In this document: positions 9,970-19,201 of the stretch, in pieces | Numbering within the stretch: position 1 is the stretch's first letter | Layout of the letters: every line of letters starts with the position of its first letter | Origin: Bacteroidota bacterium | Lineage (GTDB): Bacteria; Bacteroidota; Bacteroidia; AKYH767-A; OLB10 | Direction of reading: 5' to 3' | Assembly: GCA_016713525.1 (NCBI GenBank) | Contig: JADJOZ010000013.1 | Span: 1-64,000, forward strand | DNA: 64,000 bases | Program-made: the position numbers and the translations under genes | Notes under the pieces: model-generated | Told to the model about the DNA's origin: nothing | Database searches by the model: none | The model's input: the letters and a program-made list of their open reading frames with translations, nothing else

Positions 9970-10043
9970 AATTTGTCAATCATCAAAATACCGGTACCCA
10001 ATTGGGTACCGGTATTTTATTATAATCATTTAAATCTTAAAAC

Positions 10044-10460
10044 ATGAATAATTATATAACATACTATGGACTCAAACCGGCCGACAGAATAATTGTGCCC
10101 AAGAGTAATTTAAATTTAGTGCAACATCATGCCATCTATTTAGGACAAAATGAATTCGGTCAAGATTTATTAATTGAAAATAAATTTGGCGTAGGTGTTA
10201 CAATTGTAACTGCTGAAATCTTCTTTGCGGAAGTTAGGTCAATAACCCGAATTGAAAGGTTTAATGGAAACAACTATCAAAGGCAAATAGCAGTTCAATC
10301 TGCTCTTCAAAAGTCAGGATTTCCTTATCATCTCATAAATTATAATTGTGAGCATTTTGCAAATGAGGTGCAATATGGGCAATCATCTAGCAACCAGGTT
10401 GCAATGGGAATATTTTGTACTGCCTTACTTTGTATTGCATTTATTGCTTCGAGTAAATGA
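10044..10460 (+). CDS. LRAT-like NlpC/P60-superfamily protein
   Basis: An intact 138-residue protein. The LRAT fold shows in QHHAIYLGQNEFG (catalytic His near residue 28) and INYNCEHFANEVQYG, with the catalytic Cys near residue 101, followed by a hydrophobic C-terminal helix (VAMGIFCTALLCIAFIA). LRAT-type enzymes are thiol acyltransferases or phospholipases, and the tail suggests membrane contact. The next gene, same strand, carries an RX4H motif. The substrate is unknown. In a defence island a membrane-lipid effector role is possible but inferred. Confidence 0.75.
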   Translation: MNNYITYYGLKPADRIIVPKSNLNLVQHHAIYLGQNEFGQDLLIENKFGVGVTIVTAEIFFAEVRSITRIERFNGNNYQRQIAVQSALQKSGFPYHLINYNCEHFANEVQYGQSSSNQVAMGIFCTALLCIAFIASSK

Positions 10461-10581
10461 AATGTTGAATGAATTTACAGCAATCAGAGTTGTGAAATAT
10501 TTATTGTCTTTTTACTCCTCTGTTTGCTTTAAATTCCAATAATTCACTTCAAAAACATTTACTCTTAATAAAATTATAATT

Positions 10582-11503
10582 ATGTTGTTTAATGATATAT
10601 TTCAGAAATACGGAAAAATTCTGGAGCCTCACACAGAAGGGTTAATTAAATCCGCGCATGAAAAAAGTTCACACAAAGCGGACTTACTACTAATTCATAT
10701 GCACGGGTTTTACCATCTAGAGGTTCTAAAAGCGAATGAATTGCATGGGTATGATGACAGCCCATATGTAATCGGACCAGGTGATGTGGGCCTTTCCGAG
10801 AACACACATTATGATTTCATTTATAATTATCTAAACAACCCAATTTACTATTATAATGGAAATCATACTGAATATTTAAGTAAACTAAAGTTCGATCCTA
10901 AAATCCCCATAAAAATGATGCAGATATTAAATCCGAGCAGTGGTCTGTTCAGTTGGAAATGTTGATATACATAAAAATTTGGGAATCAGATTTATTTATA
11001 AAAACATTCTATCAATTGGCTCGATTGCTTAATGGTGAACATTATGATTGGCATTTTCAAATTGCAGAATCAAATCGTTCAAAAAGTAAATTCAAACGTC
11101 ATGATGTTGTTCGAAGATATATTAAAAATAGAATAAGAAACTATAATAAAGTCTATTACGATTTTTTTTCTGAATGCCACAGCAACCAAATTAGAAATGC
11201 AATTGCTCATTCAAAGTATGCGTTGATGGGCAGAAACATCCATCTACATAATTATATTGAAGAAGATCCGTATTCCCAAAAAATAAATTTGTCGTTTGAT
11301 GAATGGACTGAAATATTTCATAAGTCTTTAGTGATGTATAATGAATATGCAAAACTAAATCACATGATTAGCCGTTACTATCAAAATTACATAGATTCAA
11401 ATAATAACTCTTTTGATATTCGTATATTAACTCCTGCAGGAGAAGAAAAACGCACTTTGTGGAATACCGAGAACAATGGAATGATTGGGTTTATAAACAT
11501 TAA
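10582..11503 (+). CDS. RX4H (HEPN-like) protein of unknown function (frameshifted)
   Basis: Two long frames (10582-10965 and about 10953 onward) form one protein of about 305 residues; a further one-base A-run break near 11447 restores a natural stop at 11503. The first half has no recognisable domain. The second half is helical and contains RNAIAHSKYA, an RX4H motif of the kind that forms HEPN ribonuclease sites. It follows the LRAT-like gene on the same strand by 120 bases. A ribonuclease role is inferred from this one motif. Beyond 11503 the frame is antisense to the DUF6527 gene. Confidence 0.45.
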
Positions 11504-11514
11504 AAGAAATAAAG

Positions 11515-11877
11515 TCAGAAAGCAACTGGTCTTTTTATTTGACTTTTCCCTTGAAGTATTTTCCTTATTGTCTAAATCTATATTTCTACCTTCAGTTATT
11601 TCCCAATCTTTCCATCGACGAGCAAATCGAATTTATTTTTGAATAAAGTAATGGGATTTACATTCAAAACCCAGTTACCAATTGAAGGATCAAGTGATAC
11701 GGTTTTGCCATTGAATGTAATTTCCCAGTCAGTAGGAGAAAGTGGCGTTACTACTTCATTGCCACAGCCACAAGCACACTTATGAATGGCTGTGCAATAC
11801 TCAATCGAGATATACAACACACCTCCCTCAATTACATCGGGAATAAATTCAACGAACTTATGTTGTATGGTCTTCAT
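11515..11877 (-). CDS. DUF6527-family protein of a ubiquitin-like operon
   Basis: The start is the ATG at 11877, inside the end of the E1 gene (20-base overlap). The sequence shows the family hallmarks: HKFVEFIPD.IE.GVLYISIEY, the cysteine-rich CACGCGNEVVTPLSPTDW (a probable metal site), and LDPSIGNW. The C-terminal part (SHYFIQ.NKIRFARRWKDWE) lies in another frame after an indel near 11650; the exact stop, about 11515, is uncertain. DUF6527 proteins are partners of bacterial E1/multi-ubiquitin operons; their activity is not established. Confidence 0.7.
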
Positions 11878-13032
11878 GGATAAGTTGTCCAGTATTAATT
11901 GTAAACGTCGAATTGTGCTCCTCATTCAAATCCTGGTAGAATCCGCAAAGTTTTTTCCATTTCACGACTGCCATCAAAGCATTCAGTGCATTAAGGTCAG
12001 CTATCTGAATGTTGGTTGCATATTCATCATCATCCGTTGAAGCAGAACCAATTCTGTTTGGAATGTGGTCAAACTTTTCAGGTGTGCCAACTGTAACTCT
12101 AATTTGCCCGATAAGTTTTTCATCAACCACATTCACACCAAGTCCGACATCAATAAATGTAACACCAAATTTTTTGAGATTAGAAATTATCAGGCTTCTA
12201 GCACTGTTACTATCTATACAAACGAACACAAACGAAAGTCCATTGAGCAACTCAATATTTCTTTCAGTTACATGTTCAGGGTATGCTTTATTCCCTTTCG
12301 CATCTGTGAATAAATTTCAGAGAAGTAATCCACTTTCTTCATTCGCTTATTTAGCGTATCAATGGATGGAGCACCCGGAGCACGGAATGCATTGTGTTGT
12401 AAAAATTCATCAGCATCAAAAAGTAATATCTCATCAACAGCAGTTTTGGCAACTAAATCCAAAATATAAGAGCCAGTGCCACCGAGCCCGATAATTCCAA
12501 TTCTCTGTCCCTTGAATTTTGAATTGAGAAGATGAATGTTTGCACGACTTGAATTGGAATCAATATAATGGAATACCGATTCATCATCATTGCATTCAAT
12601 CACTTTAAAAGTTTGAGCTGTAACCGATTGATCAAGCGATTTGGCTGGAGCAGAAATTATTTTTTCATACTGAGTTACCTTGTGATAATAGTTTTCATAA
12701 CCATTTGGCGGCTTGTTTGAGAAAGTATGGTTCATAACAAGGTCATCAGCTACTGGCTGATTCGGACTGGAATGAACAATTGTATCAATGATACTTCCAT
12801 CTTGGTTGCAGGGTTGCTCGCCCATGAAGCCCATTACATGTGTATCAGGTTTTATAGTAATATTATTATTTAGGGACAATGCTGTACTCAGTGTGCCGTA
12901 TTTTATTTCACGGTTGCTGTTTACATAAGGTATGTGGTGGACAATTAAATGCCCACCTTTTACCTCAATCTCAAAACCCTCATCAACCAGTTGCTTTAGG
13001 TCGGAACTACGATTTATCTGTGCAAGTAACAT
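11858..13032 (-). CDS. DUF6791-ThiF/E1-like adenylyltransferase (frameshifted)
   Basis: An E1-type enzyme expected to adenylate a ubiquitin-like C-terminus. Residues about 1-150 are the DUF6791 module (RSSDLKQLVDEGFEIEV, HLIVHHIPYVN). Then comes the ThiF Rossmann domain: GIIGLGGTGSYILDLVAK nucleotide loop, LLFDADEFLQHNAFRAPGA with the Asp and Arg of the adenylation site. After a frame break near 12260 it continues with FVFVCIDSNSAR, FIDVGLGV and ADLNALNALMAV. The start overlaps the multi-ubiquitin gene by 26 bases and its end overlaps DUF6527, so the three genes are translationally coupled. No separate E2 or protease gene is seen. Confidence 0.8.
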
Positions 13033-13490
13033 TGAATATCATTTTATCTTTTATACAAACTTTATCACCCTTAACCATTGTACCGTGTGGATTTTCATGT
13101 GGTCCTTTATCATAAGTAACCGTATAAACCTTATTTGGGTTCGAGTCATAACTTCCGAATGCAAGTTCAACAACTTGTTCAAAAGTGATTGTTTTCCCAT
13201 CCCATGGTTTTGGTCTGCCATTAACAATAAGCGTAATCTTTTGATGCTTGTCTTTTGAATAGAAATGCTCAATTTCAGGACGGGCAAGATTAACTTTCGT
13301 ATCATCCGCAATTGGTTCATCTTCCACGGCTTTTTAATGGCGAGAAAATATCTTCCTCAGGCGGAATGTTGCCCAGTTTTCGTATTTCAGTACCGTTAAT
13401 GTATTGAAAGTTCCATTCAAACTGTTTGCCATTTATGGTCAATGGGAGAACTGGTTTGTCATGTCCATGTTTTTGTTCCTCTTTATTCAT
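13007..13490 (-). CDS. multi-ubiquitin-domain protein (frameshifted)
   Basis: The first gene of the ubiquitin-like operon, from ATG 13490. It has two beta-grasp repeats: repeat one with LTINGKQFEWNFQYINGTEIRKLG and the linker ..IPPEEDIF, repeat two with ITLIVNGRPKPWDGKTITFE....ELAFG...VYTVTYDKGP..NPHGTMVKGD and MIFNVT.TDKS at the end. Adding one T near 13344 and one G near 13329 restores the family linker (ending PWEDEPI and NLARPEIEHFYSK), strong evidence that the break is an indel. It is the presumed modifier or chain protein for the downstream E1. Confidence 0.8.
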
Positions 13491-13620
13491 TGTGTTATAT
13501 ATTATTATTTAAAATTATTTCAGATAAATTATTGTTTTAGGAAATTAATCAAAAAAACTCTAATTTTGGATGTGGTTTTATCTATATTTGACTTACTATT
13601 TTATGAACTAGCTAACCTTA

Positions 13621-13665
13621 ATACTATGAAGCGTGACATTTCTAGAATGTCACGCTTCATAGTAT
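13621..13665. promoter_or_regulatory. perfect 20-bp-arm palindrome between divergent operons
   Basis: Positions 13621-13640 and 13646-13665 are exact reverse complements around a 5-base centre (TCTAG). The element sits 131 bases upstream of the multi-ubiquitin ATG and 42 bases upstream of the sigma-like gene ATG on the other strand. It could be a shared operator, an RNA hairpin in the leader of the sigma-like operon, or a remnant of a mobile element. No T tract follows either side closely, so a simple terminator is unlikely. Confidence 0.6.
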
Positions 13666-13707
13666 AGTTCTAATAGCATAATTTTGAATCTCAAGGCAAT
13701 TTAACAA

Positions 13708-14313
13708 ATGACAGATGTTGAACTTTTAGAATTTATTTGCTCAAACGAAGATGATCAACAAGCTTATGATCAATTTGTTATGAGGTTTTTACCTGATATT
13801 CAAAATCATTGTGAAAAAATATGTAAAATCAGAAAACTTCACATACATGTAGGACAACAAATCGCTCATGAAACATTTGAGAAAATTCGGAAATACAAAT
13901 CTTTTAAGAAAAATGAAGCGGTGAATGGAGACGACCGAAAATCTATTCTGGTCTATTTGAAAGACAATATCGACAAACATTTTTAATGACTATCACCAAA
14001 AAGATAAAAAGAATGACGTCGTTCATAAATCTTACTTTGACAATATATTACAAGATTCAAGTGATTTAAAAGATGTTGGGGAATTAAAGAACAAGAAAGA
14101 TTTAGCAAAGTTTATTTTTAATAAGCTGAATGAGAAGGAAAAACAAGTAATAGCCATGGATATTGAACATAAAAAGCACCAAAGATACTTGCCAGATGAT
14201 GTAACGGAAGTGCTTGCAAAGAACTTGGGGTTAAGCCAGAATCTATAAGGAAAATAAGACAACGTGCAATTATAAAAATTAAAGCTGCTATAGATGAAAT
14301 CAACCAAAATTAA
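13708..14313 (+). CDS. sigma-70-like regulator (frameshifted)
   Basis: About 200 residues over three frames. The N-terminal part resembles sigma region 2 loosely (DQFVMRFLPDIQNHCEKI, GQQIAHETFEKIRKYKSF). The C-terminal part is region-4-like: NKLNEKEKQVIAM, then an HTH LAKNLGLS-ESIRKIRQRAI. The breaks are a T run at 13980-13984 and a missing C near 14235. A role as a small alternative sigma or sigma-derived regulator is inferred. The last bases overlap the next gene by 20, so the two are coupled. It diverges from the ubiquitin-like operon. Confidence 0.55.
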
Positions 14314-15011
14314 AAAGCAGGCCTTCACTATGGAGGATTTCGAAAAGGGTCTTATGCTTGCGGGTTACATTACACCTTCCACAATTGAAGACTTTCATGA
14401 ATTGGAATTTTTGGACGAGTATGAAAAATCACTTGACCTTAGCACCAATAAAAAAACGTGTTTTTTATTAGAGTTACTTTAGCTGCCGAGATCGCTGCAC
14501 AATTATATCAGGAGCCAACATTTGGCCGAATTAAGTTTCAAAAATTAGTATATTTATGTGAGCATGCTGCTGGCATGAATTTGAATGAACGCTATAGTAA
14601 GCAAGCTGCTGGCCCTTTGACAATAAATTTATGCACTCAATTGAAAAACAATTTGAAAAAAACAAATGGTTCCAGGTAGAAAAGAAAATGGATGGGAAAT
14701 TTAACAGATCAGTGTATATTCCACTTGAAAATTTGGAGGGATATAAAAAATACTATGAATCTTATTTTAAGACGACAAAAAATAAAATACAAAATATACT
14801 TGATTTATTGAAAGAAGTAAAAACTGACAAAACGGAAATAGTGGCAACTTTGTATGCATGTTTATTGGAGTTAAAAAACAATCAATTTATGTCCGAAGAT
14901 AAATTGTTGGAATTATTTTATAATTGGTCAAAAGAAAAGAAACGTTTTGAAAAGGAAGTTGTACTTTCTACTTTTGAATGGATGAAGAAAAATGAAATAA
15001 TACCTGTATGA
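14294..15011 (+). CDS. Panacea-like (SocA/DUF4065-related) domain protein (frameshifted)
   Basis: About 240 residues over three frames. The core is RIKFQKLVYLCEHAAG....YSKQAAGPFDNKFMHSIE (last part restored by adding one T at about 14618), followed by KQFEKNKWFQV and YKKYYESYF. This pattern recurs in Bacteroidota proteins next to or fused to type I restriction subunits and resembles Panacea antitoxin-type domains. The C-terminal 80 residues are helical (LLKEVKTDKTEIVATLYACLL). It overlaps the sigma-like gene and precedes an unknown gene, forming a three-gene operon. Its function is not known. Confidence 0.5.
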
Positions 15012-15142
15012 TATAAAAATATACATGATCAAATTTGTATGAATAACGTCGAAAGAAGAACAGTGAGAATTTTCAATTTTGGAAAACTATGATATTGATG
15101 AAATTTAACTCATTTTAGAAATTCGAACTTAAAATTACAACA

Positions 15143-16329
15143 ATGATCCAAATTATTGAAAGTACTTTAGGAATGGAGTTGAAGGAAAAACAACTCAAAA
15201 AAATACAACTAGATCCAAAATTGTTAAGGAAACTGTCTGAAAACCTTTCTGGATACTTTATCAATGAATTTAAATTACCTCATAAAGCTGAAAATATTTT
15301 ACGGCCATACATACCACTACGAGATGGATTAGGTCAAAAAATATCACACACTTATTTGACTCAATCATCTTCACCTATATATTTTGAAGACGCTCCTTTT
15401 TGTTATTGAAGAATCTATCAAACCCCTTTTACTTTATTCACATGAAGTCTGTATTCAAAACCCGTTAACTTATATACTTGATTATTTTACTTTGGAACAC
15501 AAAGTGAAAGTGCTATTTTGAAACTTCCAGCAATAAAACGAATTTTCATCGAATTGTCCCGATTAAAACCATTAGTTGAAAAGAATATATTGCATTTTTC
15601 ATCTGATGAGTTGTTTTCGCAATTAAATCAACAAGCCTTTACACTTAATTCAAAAAGAACTTGAGATATTAGCCAAAAACGAAAAATTGGCTCATAAAAA
15701 TATTAATTCCATCGGAAAATATCTCAGTATGTCTCTATACGAACAATCACAATTACAAAATAAGGTAGATTTAATTTTCCATAGTACAGATTTCGTCGAA
15801 GCTTACAAAGATCTGCTCAAAAGCATTGAAAGTCAATTTACCTCAAATAAAATTTCTAATCCCGTTAAAGTTGGATTAATTGGAAAATAAGTACTGTCAA
15901 TACAAACAAAATACGAATACAAGATATAATTGAAATTAGGAACAATGACGAATTATTTGATGAGTGGCGACTCCTGGTTTCAAAAACATTGGATTACTTA
16001 GAAGCAAATAGAGGAAATTTTACCGATTTTAACAATGAATTTATTGATAGTATCAATGATAATTATAGAGCATTAGACTTGAAAATGATAAAAAAGTTCA
16101 AGAATGAATCTATATTTTCAAAAATACACCTAGCTTACAAAAAGTTAGTATTAATGTTTTTACAGGAGCATTAATGGCCTTGCTTAACCAAGATTTAATA
16201 ATTGGATTACGCACATTTGTAGCTGGAGCAACCAACAGTTTTGCAGAATTGCTTTGTAATTTGATCAATGCAAAACAGCCTCAAAAGAAAGCATTATTAA
16301 ATCATATGTTGATATTAAGTCAGGATTAA
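15143..16329 (+). CDS. unknown protein, third gene of sigma-like operon (frameshifted)
   Basis: About 395 residues spread over five frame segments (15143-15409, then pieces to 15660, 15687-15890, 15900-16174 and 16150-16329). Recognisable stretches are KLSENLSGYFINEFKLP, KRIFIELSRLKPLVEKNI, KVDLIFHSTDFVEAYKDL, and a C-terminal GLRTFVAGATNSFAELLCN. No family is recognised. Composition is helical and soluble. It starts 131 bases after the Panacea-like gene. The consistent protein-like composition across segments supports one broken gene rather than several small ones. Confidence 0.4.
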
Positions 16330-16340
16330 AATTGAATGCC

Positions 16341-16575
16341 TCACCCCTTCAACAATCTAAAACTCACCTGATAACTGTAATATTCAATATTAATAGTGAT
16401 ATCAATGCGGTGTATGCTTAAGTCATCTTCCAAACTAATAATTACACCTTTCACGATTTGGCTTTCCACTGTTAGTTTTTCTTTAACAAATCCCATGTAT
16501 TTTTGAAATTGACCCGCAACTGAATCAGTAACGCGACCTTTCTTAAGTTCAACTACCAACAATTCTTTTTGCAGT
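16341..16575 (-). pseudogene. NucS-like nuclease, C-terminal fragment
   Basis: The 73-residue fragment is a near duplicate of the last part of the NucS-like gene at 21447-22414: KKELLVVELKKGRV.DSV.GQ, then GVIISLEDDLSI and the end YYSYQVSFRLLKG. Only the C-terminal catalytic strand (VELKK) and what follows remain. The upstream four fifths of the gene are absent; the sequence switches abruptly near 16575. It is a remnant of a second copy, truncated next to the 3' end of an unrelated nuclease gene. Confidence 0.7.
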
Positions 16576-16610
16576 TAATGGAAGTAAATAAACAATTTTT
16601 AAAATGGAAT

Positions 16611-16641
16611 CACCTCCGGTTATTTAATATTTCCGGAGGTG
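16611..16641. terminator. intrinsic terminator hairpin
   Basis: CACCTCCGG (16611-16619) pairs with CCGGAGGTG (16633-16641) around an AT loop, followed on the plus strand by GTTTTTG. It overlaps the stop codon (16620-16622) of the minus-strand nuclease gene, so it probably ends that transcript and possibly the opposing operon. Confidence 0.6.
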
Positions 16642-17626
16642 GTTTTTGATGAGTTTAATACGCCAACTTCATCAACAACAATGCGAATCTTTTCAACAAT
16701 CCTTTTTCGAGAATCCGGCAATTCCAATATGGATCTGTCAAAATGAGATGTATAGCACTCTTCGTACTCCACAACGGGTTTTATTTCTATTTTCTAATCG
16801 CTTGGTCAAATCTACTTTTCGATTCTTCCGTCGGTTCTTCCATTGATATACAGAAAGGTTCACCATACTTTTCCCAGTAATCAAACCATATTCCAAAAAA
16901 TATAGTGCTTTCATCTTTAGTTGTAAAATAATACCCATATTCTTCCCAGTAAGAAGATCCTTGGAATTTTAATTGATACCCAAGCTTTTGGAAATCATCA
17001 TTGATTCCATCGATTAATTCTGTTAGTTTGTGTAAGCTTGCAGGGAATTGTTTGTTAAAAATAATATTCATGTCTTCTTGTGTTAGGTTAATTTGTAATT
17101 TGAACCATCGATCTAAAAATTTATAGAATTCGTGAAATATCGGTGAAGCCGTTTCAATTTCATTTTTAACTATTAATTCTGCAATATCTTCCCAATAAAT
17201 AATTTTTGTCAAAATATTTGTTCTTTCCGTTTTGACATTGGACAACCGGGTATCGTAATCATCAAAAGCATAGTAATTTCTAGGAGCTAAAAGAATCAAT
17301 ACCTTGCGCGCAAAACCATCCGCTTCTACTAATTCGTTATAGTAACCTTCAGGTTGGTTAGCAGTTAATATAGTATCATATACTTTAATCTCGAAAAAAA
17401 TCAATGTATTGTCTCCCTCCATCACTAAATGGTGGTCTTCCATGTGTCTTGGTATGGTATTGGCCATCGAAACCATCCTTATCCCAGTGTTCCGTTTCAA
17501 GACCCAAATCCAAATGTTCAAGAAAAAGCCTTCGGAAAATCTTAAATCTAAGCATATTTCTCCGAAGCTGGGTGAGATCATTCTCCCCTTTAATAATTTC
17601 ATCAAAACCGAACTAGGATGTATCAT
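16620..17626 (-). CDS. PD-(D/E)XK-type nuclease superfamily protein (frameshifted)
   Basis: About 335 residues. The nuclease core is RHMEDHHLVMEGDNTLIFFE, continuing IKVYDT (E..x-ExK), followed by LTANQPEGYYNEL and helical regions; the C-terminal half has EDMNIIFNKQFP, YQLKFQGSSYWEEYGYYF and FFGIWFDYW, a beta-sandwich-like tail. The final 60 residues (KPVVEYEECY.SHFDRSILELPD) lie in another frame after a missing A near 16795. The frame before residue 55 is also doubtful because an alternative frame there looks equally protein-like. The gene resembles proteins of defence islands but no named family is certain. Confidence 0.5.
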
Positions 17627-17682
17627 TTTTAAAAATTTAATGCTCAGGATTATAATTAGTTATTATTCATAGACTCATTATT

Positions 17683-19070
17683 GATGGTGTCCTAAATTCA
17701 GTTGAAAATTAAGAAGGTGATAATTGAGTATATTTGATTTACGAACAATTAAACAACTCAAAAACCACCCTCTTATGAAACCCAAAGAAACAAAAGTTAC
17801 GCGAGAAAATCTAACTTGGTTATTAGAAAGTCCTGTCGAAGTCAAGATGGAACTATTGCAAAGCCATCTTTCTGTTTGTCAATTAATTATCAATCAGATT
17901 TTGGAGGAATGTCAAAACAGTTTGGCAGGAGCTCGATATGATCGGAATAAACCTCATGGCGGTCGATATAGCCGGTGGGGCTATAATGAAGGGAGTGTTC
18001 GTATTGCCGATGAAAAGATCGGAATAAAAGTACCCAGGCTGATTGACCACCAAGATGATAGTACATTCAATGTACCTGAATACACATCAATGCAGGATAA
18101 TCGGGCAGGAGAGGAAAGAATCATGAAGGGTATGTTAAAAGGGTTAAGCACCCGGAATTATCAAGGAGTAATAGATTTGGCCGGAGAAGCTTTTGGCATG
18201 AGTAAATCAGCCATCAGTAAAAGGTTTTGTTGAACAAACCTCGCAAGCACTTGAAGAATTCAATGCCAGAAAATTTTCTAACCGCCAGTTCATTGCCATG
18301 ATGATAGATGGAATTGAATTAGGAGGCGACATGATGATAATAGCCCTGGGGATAACAAACCATGGAGAGAAGGTAATTTTGATTTTGTATGCAGCAACCG
18401 AAAATCACCGGCCCATAAAAGCAATGTTAATGCGAATCAAAGAACGTGGATTTAAAGTGGGCAGCGGATTTTTAGTGGTAATTGATGGGAGCAAGGGTAT
18501 TCACAAAGCAGTATCGGAATCATTTCCAAAACAAGCGATCATTCAACGTTGCGTATGGCACAAATTCAAAAACGTGATCAGTTATCTTCCTGAAAAACAT
18601 CATCAATGGTTCAAGGAGAGCTATTACGAAGCTTTGGAAAGCGGAACATATCAAATGGCGATGACACTTCTTAGCAAACTGGCAAAAGAAGTGAGAATTA
18701 TAAATGAAAGTGCTGCTAAGTCGTTGTTGGAAGGCGTTGAAGAATTACTATCGCTACATAAAATTGCAACGGTAAAAAAAGACCCCAGATTAATAAAGTA
18801 TCTTAGAATTAGCCTTTCAACCACCAACTGTATCGAAAATCTGAATTCCGGTTTAAGAAGACATTTTGGAAGAGTAGACAGATGGGTTAACTCCAATCAA
18901 AGAAGTAGATGGCTCGCTGCAGCAGCATTAGAACTGGAACCCAGGCTTAAAAAATTAGACACGCAAAAAAAACTTGTTGACTTTTATGAAGGAATTCAAT
19001 TATATTTGAAACCAATTAATCGAAAACAGTTATTGTCTTCTTAATTTTCAACTAGAATTGGGACACTCTC
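17683..19070 (+). mobile_element. IS256-family insertion sequence with 9-bp target duplication
   Basis: A 1388-bp element. The left end GATGGTGTCCTAAATTCAG and the right end (reverse complement GAGAGTGTCCCAATTCTAG) form terminal inverted repeats that then share GTTGAAAATTAAGAAG exactly. The nonamer CTCATTATT flanks it at 17674-17682 and 19071-19079, a target-site duplication of the size IS256 elements make. It carries one transposase gene. A 319-bp left-end fragment of a second copy lies at 43860-44178. The clean duplication shows the insertion itself is recent or at least intact. Confidence 0.88.
17724..19044 (+). CDS. IS256-family transposase (one frameshift)
   Basis: About 440 residues over two frames, broken near 18230 where one extra T in TTTT interrupts ISKRFVEQ. 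DDE residues: Asp in MMIDGIELGGD, Asp in VVIDGSKGIHKAV, and Glu in NCIENLNSGLRRH, with the family C-(x2)-H type WHKFKNVISYLP. The N-terminal HTH region includes GRYSRWGYNEGSV. The start is TTG 17724 or the ATG at 17775. The rest of the element is intact, so a transposase could be active if the break is a sequencing error. Confidence 0.8.
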
Positions 19071-19201
19071 CTCATTATTTACACAAATGAAACCTCCTGT
19101 TATTCATTCGATTAAAACTTCATATTGCAAATGGAAAGTTATATTTATCAGAATATAATTCATAATATTCCGATAAATATAATATAAAATTCTTTTTAAA
19201 T

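Noticed and set aside
13621..13665. Intrinsic terminator
   Set aside because: No T tract follows either arm and it lies between divergent gene starts rather than at gene ends.
13404..13667. Plus-strand 87-residue ORF
   Set aside because: It is antisense to the start of the multi-ubiquitin gene and crosses the palindrome; no family support.
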